From positions 1 through 64,000 of the forward strand of contig JAFTQW010000001.1 in the NCBI GenBank assembly GCA_017462565.1: a DNA stretch of 64,000 bases, written 5' to 3'. The notes below the pieces were generated by a model. That model did not search any database, was not told the DNA's origin, and was given only the letters and a program-made list of their open reading frames with translations. The stretch is from Ruminococcus sp. (lineage in GTDB: Bacteria > Bacillota > Clostridia > Oscillospirales > Ruminococcaceae). This document shows, piece by piece, positions 16,733 through 25,551 of this stretch (position 1 is the first letter of the stretch; each line of letters starts with the position of its first letter). Position numbers and translations under genes: made by a program.

Positions 16733-18316
16733 TTATTTCCAAGTTTTGATGAATTCTTCTCCGGTTTCAAGCTTCTTGATGTTTTCAATAAGATTTTTCA
16801 CATAGGATTTGCTTCCGAAGAATTTGCTTTCGCCGTCAACAGTTATAAGAACTGTCATAGCTGAGTAGTCGTAGAAATCAATTGCGTAAGTTTTATCGAG
16901 ATAGGTGTCGTGATATTTAAGCGAAACCATTGGCTTTTCGGATGGAACAGTCACATCTATTGCAAAATCCTCTGCATTAGCGGAAATAAGGTATGCATAA
17001 AGCTGTCTGTAGCGTTCAGCGTCGATATTCTTTCCGTTATAATCAACGACAAAATCCTCGGTTTTGCTGTCCGGACGAGCCTTATTCGGATCGATAGGAT
17101 CTATTCTGAACTTAGCGGACTCACCTGAACTGCATTCAAGGCTAAGCTCGTCTATATTCCATACGAAATTTGCGATCATGATTCTTGAAGCAATATCAAT
17201 AGGCGTAACTGTTACCCATTTTGCGTTATCAGGAGACACCTTATAAATAATGTCCGTGCCCTCAAGCACCGCATAGCAGTAACGGCTGTCCTCCTCTTCA
17301 TCGGTGATGATATCGCTGAGCAGCAGAACATATTCGTTTCCGTCATCGCAGCTCATGGTAACACGGCAGAAAGGATCAGCAAGACCTGTGTTTTTAATAT
17401 CCTCATCCGTAAAATCAAACGCATAGATTCCGGAAGCTGTAAGACCGAACATTCCATTCGTTATATCAGTCGATTTTTCGACCGTAAGATATGCGCTTAC
17501 CGGCTCGACCATTTCATGAGTAGCCGAAGTTCCTCCGGCATTGGAATCGTCGCTTGTTTTGCCGTATTCAAGAACGATATCGTAATCTAAATCCTTACGT
17601 TCAACAACAAGACTTTTAACGATCGGATAATCGTCTTCCGACGGTTCTTCGAGAATAGTTTTCTTTATAAAGTCCTTTACAGGCTTATAATAATTAGCTA
17701 TGCTTGAATTTGAAACGGTATAAACAGTATTGCTTCCCTCAACTCTGAAATAAGTTTCGCCCTTATTTGCAGGATTAACGATTCCGGCATAAAACTTTTT
17801 AACGTTGCCGGATTCATACGTCAGCTCGGCAGAGATAACCGGATCATCAAGACCGAATTTCGCCAGATTTTCGCAGTTTTCTTCAATAACAGAAGCGGCA
17901 GTAAGTCCGTTGATGTTATTGATAAGAGTAGCCACAAGAGCATTATCCAGCGGAAGATTCTCATAGCCGTCCAGAGTATACTTAGCCGCAATTGTTTCAG
18001 TCGGAGGATCTGTCATAATAATATGAAGCTTGTCGGTCTCGTTTTCAACGTCCAGACTTTTCACAGTTCCTCTTAAAGCCTGAACAGGATTTTCATCATT
18101 CGGATCAGGAGCTTCCGAAAGAGGAACAGGGAGCTTATCGCTGTCCTCAATGAGAATTATTCCCTGTCCGACAGCGTTTGAGAGCGAAATATCCGAAAGC
18201 GAAGCGCTGCTGTCTGAATTATCCTTTGGTTCGGTAAGCTTCATAGCGGCAAGACCGCCGCCAAGAACCACAAGAACTGCGCTCAGTCCGATTATTCCCT
18301 TAACCTGTTTTTTCAT
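16733..18316 (-). CDS. DUF4340 domain-containing membrane-anchored protein
   Basis: A 527-aa protein with an N-terminal membrane anchor (about residues 8-27) and a long extracytoplasmic region. The region around LAKFGLDDPVISAELTYESG, AGIVNPANKGETYFRVEG and NTVYTVSNSS is the typical repeat of DUF4340 proteins, which nearly always follow GldG-like genes. Its start overlaps the GldG-like stop by 4 nt (ATGA), so the two are coupled. The function is unknown; it is probably an accessory subunit of the ABC system encoded upstream. Confidence 0.85.
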   Translation of the reverse strand: MKKQVKGIIGLSAVLVVLGGGLAAMKLTEPKDNSDSSASLSDISLSNAVGQGIILIEDSDKLPVPLSEAPDPNDENPVQALRGTVKSLDVENETDKLHIIMTDPPTETIAAKYTLDGYENLPLDNALVATLINNINGLTAASVIEENCENLAKFGLDDPVISAELTYESGNVKKFYAGIVNPANKGETYFRVEGSNTVYTVSNSSIANYYKPVKDFIKKTILEEPSEDDYPIVKSLVVERKDLDYDIVLEYGKTSDDSNAGGTSATHEMVEPVSAYLTVEKSTDITNGMFGLTASGIYAFDFTDEDIKNTGLADPFCRVTMSCDDGNEYVLLLSDIITDEEEDSRYCYAVLEGTDIIYKVSPDNAKWVTVTPIDIASRIMIANFVWNIDELSLECSSGESAKFRIDPIDPNKARPDSKTEDFVVDYNGKNIDAERYRQLYAYLISANAEDFAIDVTVPSEKPMVSLKYHDTYLDKTYAIDFYDYSAMTVLITVDGESKFFGSKSYVKNLIENIKKLETGEEFIKTWK

Positions 18317-19911
18317 CGATTTCTTCTCCTTATCAATACAACCAATCCAACAGCCGCAACAAGAACCGGAATCACAATAATTGCAACCTTAATTCCCTTA
18401 TCCTGCTTTGCTGTAGGAGCGATAACAGCTCTCTGCAAAGCCTTTTCCGGAATAACAACTCCGCTTTCCTTTCCTGTCATCGTATTGAAAATATTCAAAA
18501 GAACGTTGGCGTTATTATAAGTGCTTGTCTGAGTAATAAGCTCCTCATCGAACATCATCGAGCTTCCTATAACAAGAACGCTGCTTGAAGTTGTTTCAAA
18601 CTGATCCTCAATGCTCTGATACGTTCTTTTTGAAAGAGCGACAACATCTCTTGCTCCAACCTCTTCCGAAGCCTGTTCGTCTTCAGTAAGAACATTAGAA
18701 ATATACGACATTGAAGAGGATTTGAGAATGGATGTAAGCTTGTTATCATTATTTTTCGTTAAAAGAGTGATCTCTCTTGAATAAGGAGCAACTATCGGAA
18801 GAGCGGAGTTAGGAACATATCCGACAGAATCGCTGTCGTTTATTGAAAGCTGAATGTTTGTAGGACTATTTCCCATTGCATAGTAAACGTCGCCTATTAT
18901 CCTGTTTTCAACCTTAATGCTCCAGTCGGCAAGGAATTCGTCAATGTTGTTAAGATTGGTGCTTGCAAGATCTGGAATATAGATCATATTCTTGCCGTAA
19001 AGCTGATTATTGTACATAAAGTCCTGAAGCTTTTCGATAATCGCTTCGGTAAAATCATACTGAGGCATCGGAATAACGATAAGGTCGTATTTTTCAGTAT
19101 CAAGCTCATCCTTAGCTATATCAATGTCGGTGCATTCATAACCGTTCTTTGCAAGAAGTGTATTTTCAAGAACGTCCACCTGCTTTTCGTAATCGGTTCT
19201 GTAAATAGACTGATCATTCATTGTTTTTACAAATGCCACGTTTACGATATGAGAATCGGTAACGTTCATGATCTCAGAGGTTATGTTGCTCTCTCCGGCG
19301 AAAACAAGCGACGGAGCATTTGACTGAAGCGTAGACTGATCGAACTGGATCATATTTATAATATCAGTTTCGCTTAATACCTTAACCTTGTCGCCTGATG
19401 AGAAAACGATATTGCTTTTTGTTATCTCTCCGTTGTAATTATCGGAATACTGCGAAATAGCGTCAGGATCGTTATTAAGGTCTACATATTTAACGTTTAT
19501 CTTTCCTTTGCCGCCCTGTTTTGAGTACATTTCATACTTTTCAAGAATAACAGGGATCATATCATAAGGAAATTCAAGGCTCATGCCGTAATAAGCCATG
19601 ATCATTCTTTCATAATATTCAGAATAGGTGTTGAAATCGTTTTTCGGCATTGTTACGAGAATATCAACATCGCTGTTAAGATTTTTAATAGCGTCGATAG
19701 TTTCATCGCTCAGGTCGTATCTTTTATCGGCAGTAAGATCGATTTTCAAAGGAGTTCTTTTCTCCATGACGGAAGCCATAACATTGATGACGACAACGAT
19801 AGCAACAACAATTGCGGTCGTAATAACCGCCATAGAACCGTATTTTACTTTTCTGAGAGCCTTCGGCTTTTTTTCAGAAGTTCCGATTTCATTATTTTTC
19901 ATCTTCATCAT
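18313..19911 (-). CDS. GldG-like ABC-type auxiliary protein
   Basis: A 532-aa protein with a membrane helix near the N terminus (about 26-48), a large external domain of the ABC_transp_aux/GldG type (KIDLTADKRYDLSDETIDAI, then VDILVTMPKNDF), and a second helix plus basic tail at the C terminus (about 505-532). The opening DLTADKRYDLSDET is diagnostic of the GldG family, first named from Bacteroidetes gliding but widespread in non-gliding bacteria. It lies between an ABC-2 permease and a DUF4340 gene. Role: the extracytoplasmic part of a GldAFG-type complex, with unknown cargo. Confidence 0.9.
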   Translation of the reverse strand: MMKMKNNEIGTSEKKPKALRKVKYGSMAVITTAIVVAIVVVINVMASVMEKRTPLKIDLTADKRYDLSDETIDAIKNLNSDVDILVTMPKNDFNTYSEYYERMIMAYYGMSLEFPYDMIPVILEKYEMYSKQGGKGKINVKYVDLNNDPDAISQYSDNYNGEITKSNIVFSSGDKVKVLSETDIINMIQFDQSTLQSNAPSLVFAGESNITSEIMNVTDSHIVNVAFVKTMNDQSIYRTDYEKQVDVLENTLLAKNGYECTDIDIAKDELDTEKYDLIVIPMPQYDFTEAIIEKLQDFMYNNQLYGKNMIYIPDLASTNLNNIDEFLADWSIKVENRIIGDVYYAMGNSPTNIQLSINDSDSVGYVPNSALPIVAPYSREITLLTKNNDNKLTSILKSSSMSYISNVLTEDEQASEEVGARDVVALSKRTYQSIEDQFETTSSSVLVIGSSMMFDEELITQTSTYNNANVLLNIFNTMTGKESGVVIPEKALQRAVIAPTAKQDKGIKVAIIVIPVLVAAVGLVVLIRRRNR

Positions 19912-19932
19912 ACCATCCTTTCAAAAAAGTTA

Positions 19933-20640
19933 TCAGCTCCAGCGTTTTTTCTCTAAAACCTTAATAGTAAAGAAATTAAAGAGAAAAGCGGTACTGATGA
20001 AGAAGAGTATGCTTCCGGCGCTGAAAACACCGGTTGTGAATTCAACATATCTTGAACGGAATGAAAGAGCTGAAAGAACATCAAGAATCTTATCGTTTGA
20101 AATTCTTCCAAGGAACATATCATCGTAAACGTAAAGAATAAGCATAACCACAAAGCTTACAACAGCGGCAGTCATCTGATTTTCTGTAAGGGAAGATACA
20201 AAAAGACCGATAGAAATAAATGCAGCTCCGAGGAAAAGCATTGCAACATAGTTGCCTATAAGAGTCTGCCAGACAACATCGCCAAGATATTTAAGGATTA
20301 TCGCATAAACAAATATAATGCTTTCAGCGATGACAAAAAGAGTAAATGCGGCTAAAAACTTACCTAAAACAAGCTCCCAAAGACTTATCGGAGCCGTAAG
20401 GAGTCCCTGATCCGTTTTGTTTTTCTTTTCCTCGCTTAAAAGTCTCATGGTAAGAACAGGGATAAGGAAAATAAAAATAATAAACATTGAAACGAACATA
20501 GGAGAAGTATCAGTCATTTTCGAGCTGAGAACATCGGTATAAAAGAAATATCCGGAAAACGCATAAAATACCGTTAAGAAAACATATCCCAGTCCTGATG
20601 TAAAAAATGCACCCATTTCACGCCTGTAAATTGCGCCCAT
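19933..20640 (-). CDS. ABC-2-type permease (GldF-like)
   Basis: A 235-aa permease with about six hydrophobic segments and cytoplasmic MRLLSEEKKNKTDQGLLTAPIS, the conserved amphipathic loop of GldF/NosY-type permeases. Its ATG overlaps the TAA stop of the ATPase gene by one base (TAATG), giving coupled translation. With the ATPase at 20640 and the GldG-like gene it forms the membrane part of one transporter. Confidence 0.92.
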   Translation of the reverse strand: MGAIYRREMGAFFTSGLGYVFLTVFYAFSGYFFYTDVLSSKMTDTSPMFVSMFIIFIFLIPVLTMRLLSEEKKNKTDQGLLTAPISLWELVLGKFLAAFTLFVIAESIIFVYAIILKYLGDVVWQTLIGNYVAMLFLGAAFISIGLFVSSLTENQMTAAVVSFVVMLILYVYDDMFLGRISNDKILDVLSALSFRSRYVEFTTGVFSAGSILFFISTAFLFNFFTIKVLEKKRWS

Positions 20641-21722
20641 TATTCATCGTCCTCCTTTTTATCCTCATCGCCGTCATCAGCGGAGTTCTCAGCGATTTCA
20701 TCTTCCGTAACAAGATTTATTACCGGACGTGGTTTGCTTTCATTCTTAGCTTTTTCGGAATCCTTTCCAAGCTCCTCACCCATAGTGATTTTAAGGAATA
20801 TATCCTCAAGAGTAAGATCTGAAAGCTGGAGCATAAGAATATTCCAGCCTTTTTCTCTGCAAAGCTGGTTGATGCTGCGGCGGACATCGGTCTGACCGTC
20901 AGTTTCAACGTCGAAATCATAGATTCCCTTTTCACGCTCCATATCGGCACGAACGTATTTCACTCCGCTGATTGCCTTTATGGCGGCAGTAATTTCAGCC
21001 TTATCGGAAGCGGTATGAGTTGCGCCTTCGATACGCAGAGTCATTTTGTGCTCGTTTGTAATATTCTTTGCGATTTCGTCAGCCGTACCGTCGGCAGCGA
21101 CAGTTCCTTTGTTGATAATGATTATTCTGTCGCAGACCGCCTGAATTTCGGGCAGAATATGTGATGAAAGAATAACGGTGTGTCTTTTTCCGAGCTTTTT
21201 GATAAGAGTTCTTATCTCGATGATCTGATTCGGGTCAAGACCGACAGTCGGCTCGTCCAGAATAAGAACGGGCGGATTATTTATAAGCGCCTGAGCAAGA
21301 CCGACTCTCTGCTTATAACCCTTTGAAAGATTTTTTATAATTCTTTTTCTAACATCCGTGATTTTACAGAGATTGCAAACATCGTTAAGATGCGCCTTTC
21401 TTGGAAGCTTACACTTCTTCAGGTCAAACATAAAATCAAGGTATGCGTCAACCGTCATATCAAGATAAAGCGGCGGGATTTCGGGAAGATAGCCGATATT
21501 AGCCTTTGCCTTTTTCGGTTCTTCAAGAATATCATTGCCGTTGATAAGAATATGTCCCTCGGTTGAGGAGATATATCCGGTAAGCATATTCATAGTCGTA
21601 GATTTTCCGGCGCCGTTAGGCCCGAGAAATCCGAGGATCTCTCCTTTTTCAACTTTAAAGCTGATATTATTTACAGCGAGCTTGTCGCCATATCTTTTTG
21701 TAAGGTTTTTAACCTCAATCAT
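20640..21722 (-). CDS. ABC transporter ATP-binding protein (GldA-like)
   Basis: A 360-aa ATPase. Walker A GPNGAGKST (about residue 34), Q-loop near GYLPEIPPLY, signature LSKGYKQRVGLAQAL, Walker B LILDEPTVGLDP, and H-loop ILSSHIL. The C-terminal third carries a regulatory domain (about 225-300) and an unusually acidic tail (EIAENSADDGDEDKKEDDE). It is the first gene of a four- or five-gene minus-strand cluster. Energising subunit; cargo unknown. Confidence 0.95.
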   Translation of the reverse strand: MIEVKNLTKRYGDKLAVNNISFKVEKGEILGFLGPNGAGKSTTMNMLTGYISSTEGHILINGNDILEEPKKAKANIGYLPEIPPLYLDMTVDAYLDFMFDLKKCKLPRKAHLNDVCNLCKITDVRKRIIKNLSKGYKQRVGLAQALINNPPVLILDEPTVGLDPNQIIEIRTLIKKLGKRHTVILSSHILPEIQAVCDRIIIINKGTVAADGTADEIAKNITNEHKMTLRIEGATHTASDKAEITAAIKAISGVKYVRADMEREKGIYDFDVETDGQTDVRRSINQLCREKGWNILMLQLSDLTLEDIFLKITMGEELGKDSEKAKNESKPRPVINLVTEDEIAENSADDGDEDKKEDDE

Positions 21723-21821
21723 CAGGTTCCCTCCTTAAATTAGGATACTGTTTGTCAATTAAAGCCATTATATATAATGATACATAATCAATGTGATAAT
21801 GCAGTGAAAGCATTACGAATA

Positions 21822-22748
21822 TTATATGTTGTCACAATTAAAATCCGTATTTAGCGGCGAATCTGCAAGAACGGACTCGACATCGGATGCGATCTGCTTT
21901 TTCAATTCGTCGAGTGAGCCGAATTTCTTTTCTTCACGGATATATTGGTAAAAGGTCAATTCGACAAAAGCACCGTAAAGATCTCCCGAAAATCCGAGAA
22001 TATGAGTTTCAGCAAGCGGCTTATCGTAGTTTCCGACAGTCGGCTTTACGCCTATGTTGGTAACGGAATCATAAAATCTTCCGTTTAACAGAGCGATCGT
22101 GTGATATACTCCACGCTTCGGAACGAGCTGTCTTTCGGCGAAATTCTGGTTAATGGTCGGGAAATTTATCGTTCTGCCGATATGATTTCCGTCAACTACC
22201 TCTGCACAGAGCGTGTAAGCGTTGCTGCTTTGATAAAGCTCATAAACCCTTCCCTCACGCAGCATATTCCTGTATTTTTCCGAAGAAAAAGCGTCCGGCG
22301 GAAGATTTATTATCCTGACCTCAAAGCCGTATTTCTCACCGAACCGGCGAAGCTCTTCAGCTCCGCAGCAGGCATTTTTCCCAAAACGAAAATTGTCTCC
22401 GCAGACCACAGCCCCTGCGTTCATTTTCCGGCAAAGAATATCACGAACGAATTCTTCGCCGTCCTTTGTCTTTATTTCGTCAAAATCAGGAGAATAAACG
22501 TACTTTGCCCCAAGCATTTCAAGATATTCAAGCTTCATGAAATTTGTATAAATATATTCAAGAGGCTTACCGTGCTTGAATCTGAGCGATTCGGCATTAA
22601 ACGTAAAAACCGCCGGAGCAAAGCCTTTTTCCGCATATTTTTCCGTCTCCGCCAGAACAAGGCGATGACCGCTGTGAAGCCCGTCGAAAAAGCCGAGAGC
22701 AACCGCCGTTTTTTCAGTAATACAGTCATTTTCTGCAATTTCGATCAA
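21822..22748 (-). CDS. ribF: Bifunctional riboflavin kinase / FAD synthetase
   Basis: A 308-aa RibF. The N-terminal nucleotidyltransferase domain has GFFDGLHSGHR (residues 19-29) and CGDNFRFGKNA. The C-terminal riboflavin-kinase domain starts near NHIGRTINFPTIN, with the PTxN motif and VTNIGVKPTVG. It makes FMN and FAD. The start codon is TTG at 22748, preceded by GAGGTG at 8 nt spacing; no in-frame ATG is near. It is the last gene of the rimP-nusA-infB operon, 16 nt after truB, a common Firmicutes order. Confidence 0.95.
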   Translation of the reverse strand: MIEIAENDCITEKTAVALGFFDGLHSGHRLVLAETEKYAEKGFAPAVFTFNAESLRFKHGKPLEYIYTNFMKLEYLEMLGAKYVYSPDFDEIKTKDGEEFVRDILCRKMNAGAVVCGDNFRFGKNACCGAEELRRFGEKYGFEVRIINLPPDAFSSEKYRNMLREGRVYELYQSSNAYTLCAEVVDGNHIGRTINFPTINQNFAERQLVPKRGVYHTIALLNGRFYDSVTNIGVKPTVGNYDKPLAETHILGFSGDLYGAFVELTFYQYIREEKKFGSLDELKKQIASDVESVLADSPLNTDFNCDNI

Positions 22749-22764
22749 GTTGTAATCACCTCGT

Positions 22765-23658
22765 TTATGAAAGATTCTTTCCTATTCTTAAAATACCGTT
22801 TTCCCAATCGGGATAAGCCGTTCCGATAAAAGCTCCGTCAAAGCCGCATATTCTGTATAAGCTGTACTCACGGTTTAAATTGTTGACTCTTGCAAGATCG
22901 AGCTTTACTCCGTTGCGGTACATTCTTGTCTGAGCTTCATTCAGCCGCAGCTTCGGGAGCGTCTCAAAAACACGTTCTATCGGCAGAATAAGCTCCTCCA
23001 GCCTGTCGCTGTCTCTTGCCTGCTGAATCTGTTCAAATGTAAAGCAGTCGTCAAGGGTAAATCCGCCGGAGCTTGTCCGTATAAGGGAGGTCATAATACC
23101 TCCGCAGCCGAGTTTTTCTCCGATATCATTGATAATAGTGCGGATATAAGTACCCTTTCCGCATTTTATTTCAAGCTTTCCCTCGCGTTTTTCCTCATCG
23201 TATTCAACAATATTTACGCCGCTTACCTCTATTTCTCTGGGAGTTCTTTCAACCTCGACGCCTTTTCTGGCAAGGTCGTATAAACGCTGTCCGTTTACCT
23301 GAACCGCAGAATACATCGGAGGAAGCTGCATGATCTTCCCCGTAAACTGAGGAATTATCTCTTTCAGCATTTCAAAGCTTACTGCTGTATCCGATCCGGA
23401 CAGAATTTCACCCGTGATATCCTGAGTATCGGAAGTTTTTCCAAGCTGAAATCCGGCAAGATAGCTTTTTGAATTATCGGGCATAATATCGCAGGCTTTC
23501 GTTGCATTTCCGACGAAAACCGGAAGAACTCCCGTTGCCATAGGATCAAGAGTTCCGCCGTGACCGAGACGTTTTATTTTAAGGATGCCTCTGAGCTTTG
23601 CTATAACGTCAAACGACGTAAATCCGCTTGGTTTGTTTACGCACAATATTCCGTTCAT
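22765..23658 (-). CDS. truB: tRNA pseudouridine(55) synthase
   Basis: A 297-aa TruB, which converts U55 of the tRNA T loop to pseudouridine. The catalytic motif GHGGTLDPMATGVLPV (about residues 33-48) holds the nucleophilic Asp. KSYLAGFQLGKTSDTQDITG and CGKGTYIRTIINDIG are family hallmarks. The start overlaps the nrnA stop by 4 nt. The C-terminal PUA-like part (about 240-297) is present. Confidence 0.96.
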   Translation of the reverse strand: MNGILCVNKPSGFTSFDVIAKLRGILKIKRLGHGGTLDPMATGVLPVFVGNATKACDIMPDNSKSYLAGFQLGKTSDTQDITGEILSGSDTAVSFEMLKEIIPQFTGKIMQLPPMYSAVQVNGQRLYDLARKGVEVERTPREIEVSGVNIVEYDEEKREGKLEIKCGKGTYIRTIINDIGEKLGCGGIMTSLIRTSSGGFTLDDCFTFEQIQQARDSDRLEELILPIERVFETLPKLRLNEAQTRMYRNGVKLDLARVNNLNREYSLYRICGFDGAFIGTAYPDWENGILRIGKNLS

Positions 23659-24608
23659 GAGCCGAGCGCCTTTTCAACAATTTCAACAAGCTGCTTTTTG
23701 ATATCTGAAATATCGCCGCTTACCGTACATCCGGCAGCCTTTGCATGACCGCCTCCGCCAATCCTCTGACATATTTCGGAAACGTTGATATCGTTTGCCG
23801 AGCGGAACGAGCATTTGAAAACTCCGTCCTCACGCTCACGCATAAGGATTCCGACTTCGCTTTCTTCAAGCTGGATAGTAAGCGGAGCAAAGCCCTCAAG
23901 CTCTTCCATAGCAACGCCCATTTCCTTCATCATATCCTGAGTTACAGCAACAATATTGAGCTTTCCGCCGAGATAGCTTTCCATAAGCTCGTTCAGACGG
24001 CTTTCAAGCAGCATTCTTCCCTTGGATTTAACATCGAACATATAGCGGTTGATTCTCGAAAAATTGATATCGTATTTACGCATCATTTCAGCGGCTATCT
24101 CATGTGCTCTCGGAGTAGTGCAGTCATACTTGAAGCATCCGGAATCAGTAGCGATACCCGTATAAAGGCACATAGCGCAGTGTCTTGAAATATCAGCCCC
24201 CATAAACTGAGCGAGATCGTAAATAACCTCGCAGGCAGCAGCAGCGTCCCCACGAAGAAGAGTTTTCTCCGCATAATCCTTGTTCGAGATATGATGATCT
24301 ATACAAAGCTGAATTTTGTCGCCATAAACGGCTTCATACCGTCCCATAAGCTTTTTATCGGCAATATCGACTGAAATAAACGATTTCGGCTCAAAATCCT
24401 CGCCTGCTCCGACATTTGTCAGAAAATCGAAACGCTTCGGAAACTCGTCGCTGCAAACCACCCTGCTTCTGATTCCGAGTTCTGCGAGAATATCCTTCAG
24501 GGCAAAACCCGAACCGATGCAGTCGCCGTCCGGATTCTGGTGAGTAACGATAACGGCGTCCTCACAGTTTCTGAGAAAAAGTTCGGCTTCACGGAAGTCA
24601 ATATACAT
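23655..24608 (-). CDS. nrnA: DHH-family oligoribonuclease / pAp phosphatase
   Basis: A 317-aa NrnA/DHH phosphoesterase that degrades nano-RNA and dephosphorylates pAp. VTHQNPDGDCIGSG (about 20-33), CIDHHISNKDYAE (the DHH box, about 107) and the DHHA1 motif RIGGGGHAKAAGCTV near the C terminus are all present. An upstream GTG at 24614 overlaps the rbfA stop, but GGAGG lies 7 nt before the ATG at 24608, which is preferred. It sits between rbfA and truB as in many Firmicutes. Confidence 0.94.
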   Translation of the reverse strand: MYIDFREAELFLRNCEDAVIVTHQNPDGDCIGSGFALKDILAELGIRSRVVCSDEFPKRFDFLTNVGAGEDFEPKSFISVDIADKKLMGRYEAVYGDKIQLCIDHHISNKDYAEKTLLRGDAAAACEVIYDLAQFMGADISRHCAMCLYTGIATDSGCFKYDCTTPRAHEIAAEMMRKYDINFSRINRYMFDVKSKGRMLLESRLNELMESYLGGKLNIVAVTQDMMKEMGVAMEELEGFAPLTIQLEESEVGILMREREDGVFKCSFRSANDINVSEICQRIGGGGHAKAAGCTVSGDISDIKKQLVEIVEKALGS

Positions 24609-24610
24609 GG

Positions 24611-24961
24611 TCACTCCTCCTCATCGATAAGCCTGCTGAGCTTTTTGCTTATTTCTGCGCTTCTTTCGATAGAATTATCGGCAATGAAGGTAAGCTCAGG
24701 CGATTTGCGCATTTTAAGTCTGTGGAAAAGCTCTCTGCGGATAAATCCCGATGCGCTTTTGAGTCCCTGAACGGATTCTCTGGTTTTTTCGATGCCCTCA
24801 AAGCTCGAAACGTAAATTTTACAAGCCGACATATCTCCCGACAGATCGGTTCTTACAATTGTGAGCATCTTGTCGATTCTCGGATCTTTAAGCTCACGCA
24901 GAATCGCAGTCATTTCTCTTTTAATATCCTCTGCCATCCGGCTGTTTTTAAAATTCGGCAT
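24611..24961 (-). CDS. rbfA: 30S ribosome-binding factor A
   Basis: A 116-aa RbfA, needed for 16S rRNA 5' helix maturation and 30S assembly. Family features: NSRMAEDIKREMTAILRELK at the N terminus, TIVRTDLSGDMSACKIYVS with the K/C-x-V strand, and FHRLKMRKSPELTFIADNSI near the C terminus. It lies in the infB-rbfA-nrnA-truB-ribF order, although one extra gene separates it from infB. Confidence 0.95.
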   Translation of the reverse strand: MPNFKNSRMAEDIKREMTAILRELKDPRIDKMLTIVRTDLSGDMSACKIYVSSFEGIEKTRESVQGLKSASGFIRRELFHRLKMRKSPELTFIADNSIERSAEISKKLSRLIDEEE

Positions 24962-24987
24962 ATTTTCCTTTCCTTGCGCAATTGCAT

Positions 24988-25476
24988 TTATATATTAACG
25001 GTAAAGCTTTCCTTGCCGTTCTGTTTTTTGTCTGTTTTATCAGGCTTTTCCGCCGTTTCGTCTCCGGACTTGCTCTCCGGCGGCAAATCGGCAGTTTCAT
25101 ATTTTCCTTTGTTCTTGCCACCGTCGTTTTTATCCGGCTGTTCATCGAAAAAGCCCTCGCCGAATGCAACGGACGAAAAAGCTTCGTCCTCATCGCTGCG
25201 GCTGTAATCGGGAATATCATCGTCGCCCTCTTCGCCGTAATAGATATCGGCATATTTATCATAATCAGGCTCAAGCTCCGTATCGCTTACCGGACGCTCG
25301 ATTCCCATAAGATCGTCTATAACCTCTTCCGGTTCTTCCATTGCACTGCACTGACCGAGAAGAATTTTTTTCACAGATTCAAAAAAGTAAATATCAATCG
25401 GGCCAAAATCATCCCATGCCAACGCTTCATTGCAGTACTGAAGCATATCGGCTGTACTCATTCTGCTGTTATCCAT
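24988..25476 (-). CDS. Hypothetical acidic protein between infB and rbfA (162 aa)
   Basis: I do not recognise this protein. Residues 1-50 look folded (helical, MSTADMLQYCNEALAWDDFG, IYFFESVKKILLGQC). From about 55 on it is acidic and disordered (DDLMGIERPVSDTEL, GEEGDDDIPDYS), ending with a Lys/Glu/Asp-rich tail. It interrupts the usually direct infB-rbfA junction and is on the same strand with small gaps on either side, so it is cotranscribed with translation factors. A small translation-linked accessory is possible; no motif supports a specific role. Confidence 0.75.
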   Translation of the reverse strand: MDNSRMSTADMLQYCNEALAWDDFGPIDIYFFESVKKILLGQCSAMEEPEEVIDDLMGIERPVSDTELEPDYDKYADIYYGEEGDDDIPDYSRSDEDEAFSSVAFGEGFFDEQPDKNDGGKNKGKYETADLPPESKSGDETAEKPDKTDKKQNGKESFTVNI

Positions 25477-25551
25477 AGTTTAACTCCCCCTGTTTTTATT
25501 TAACCGAAACGTATTTACTGATATACGGCAAATACGTTTCGGAAAACGAAT

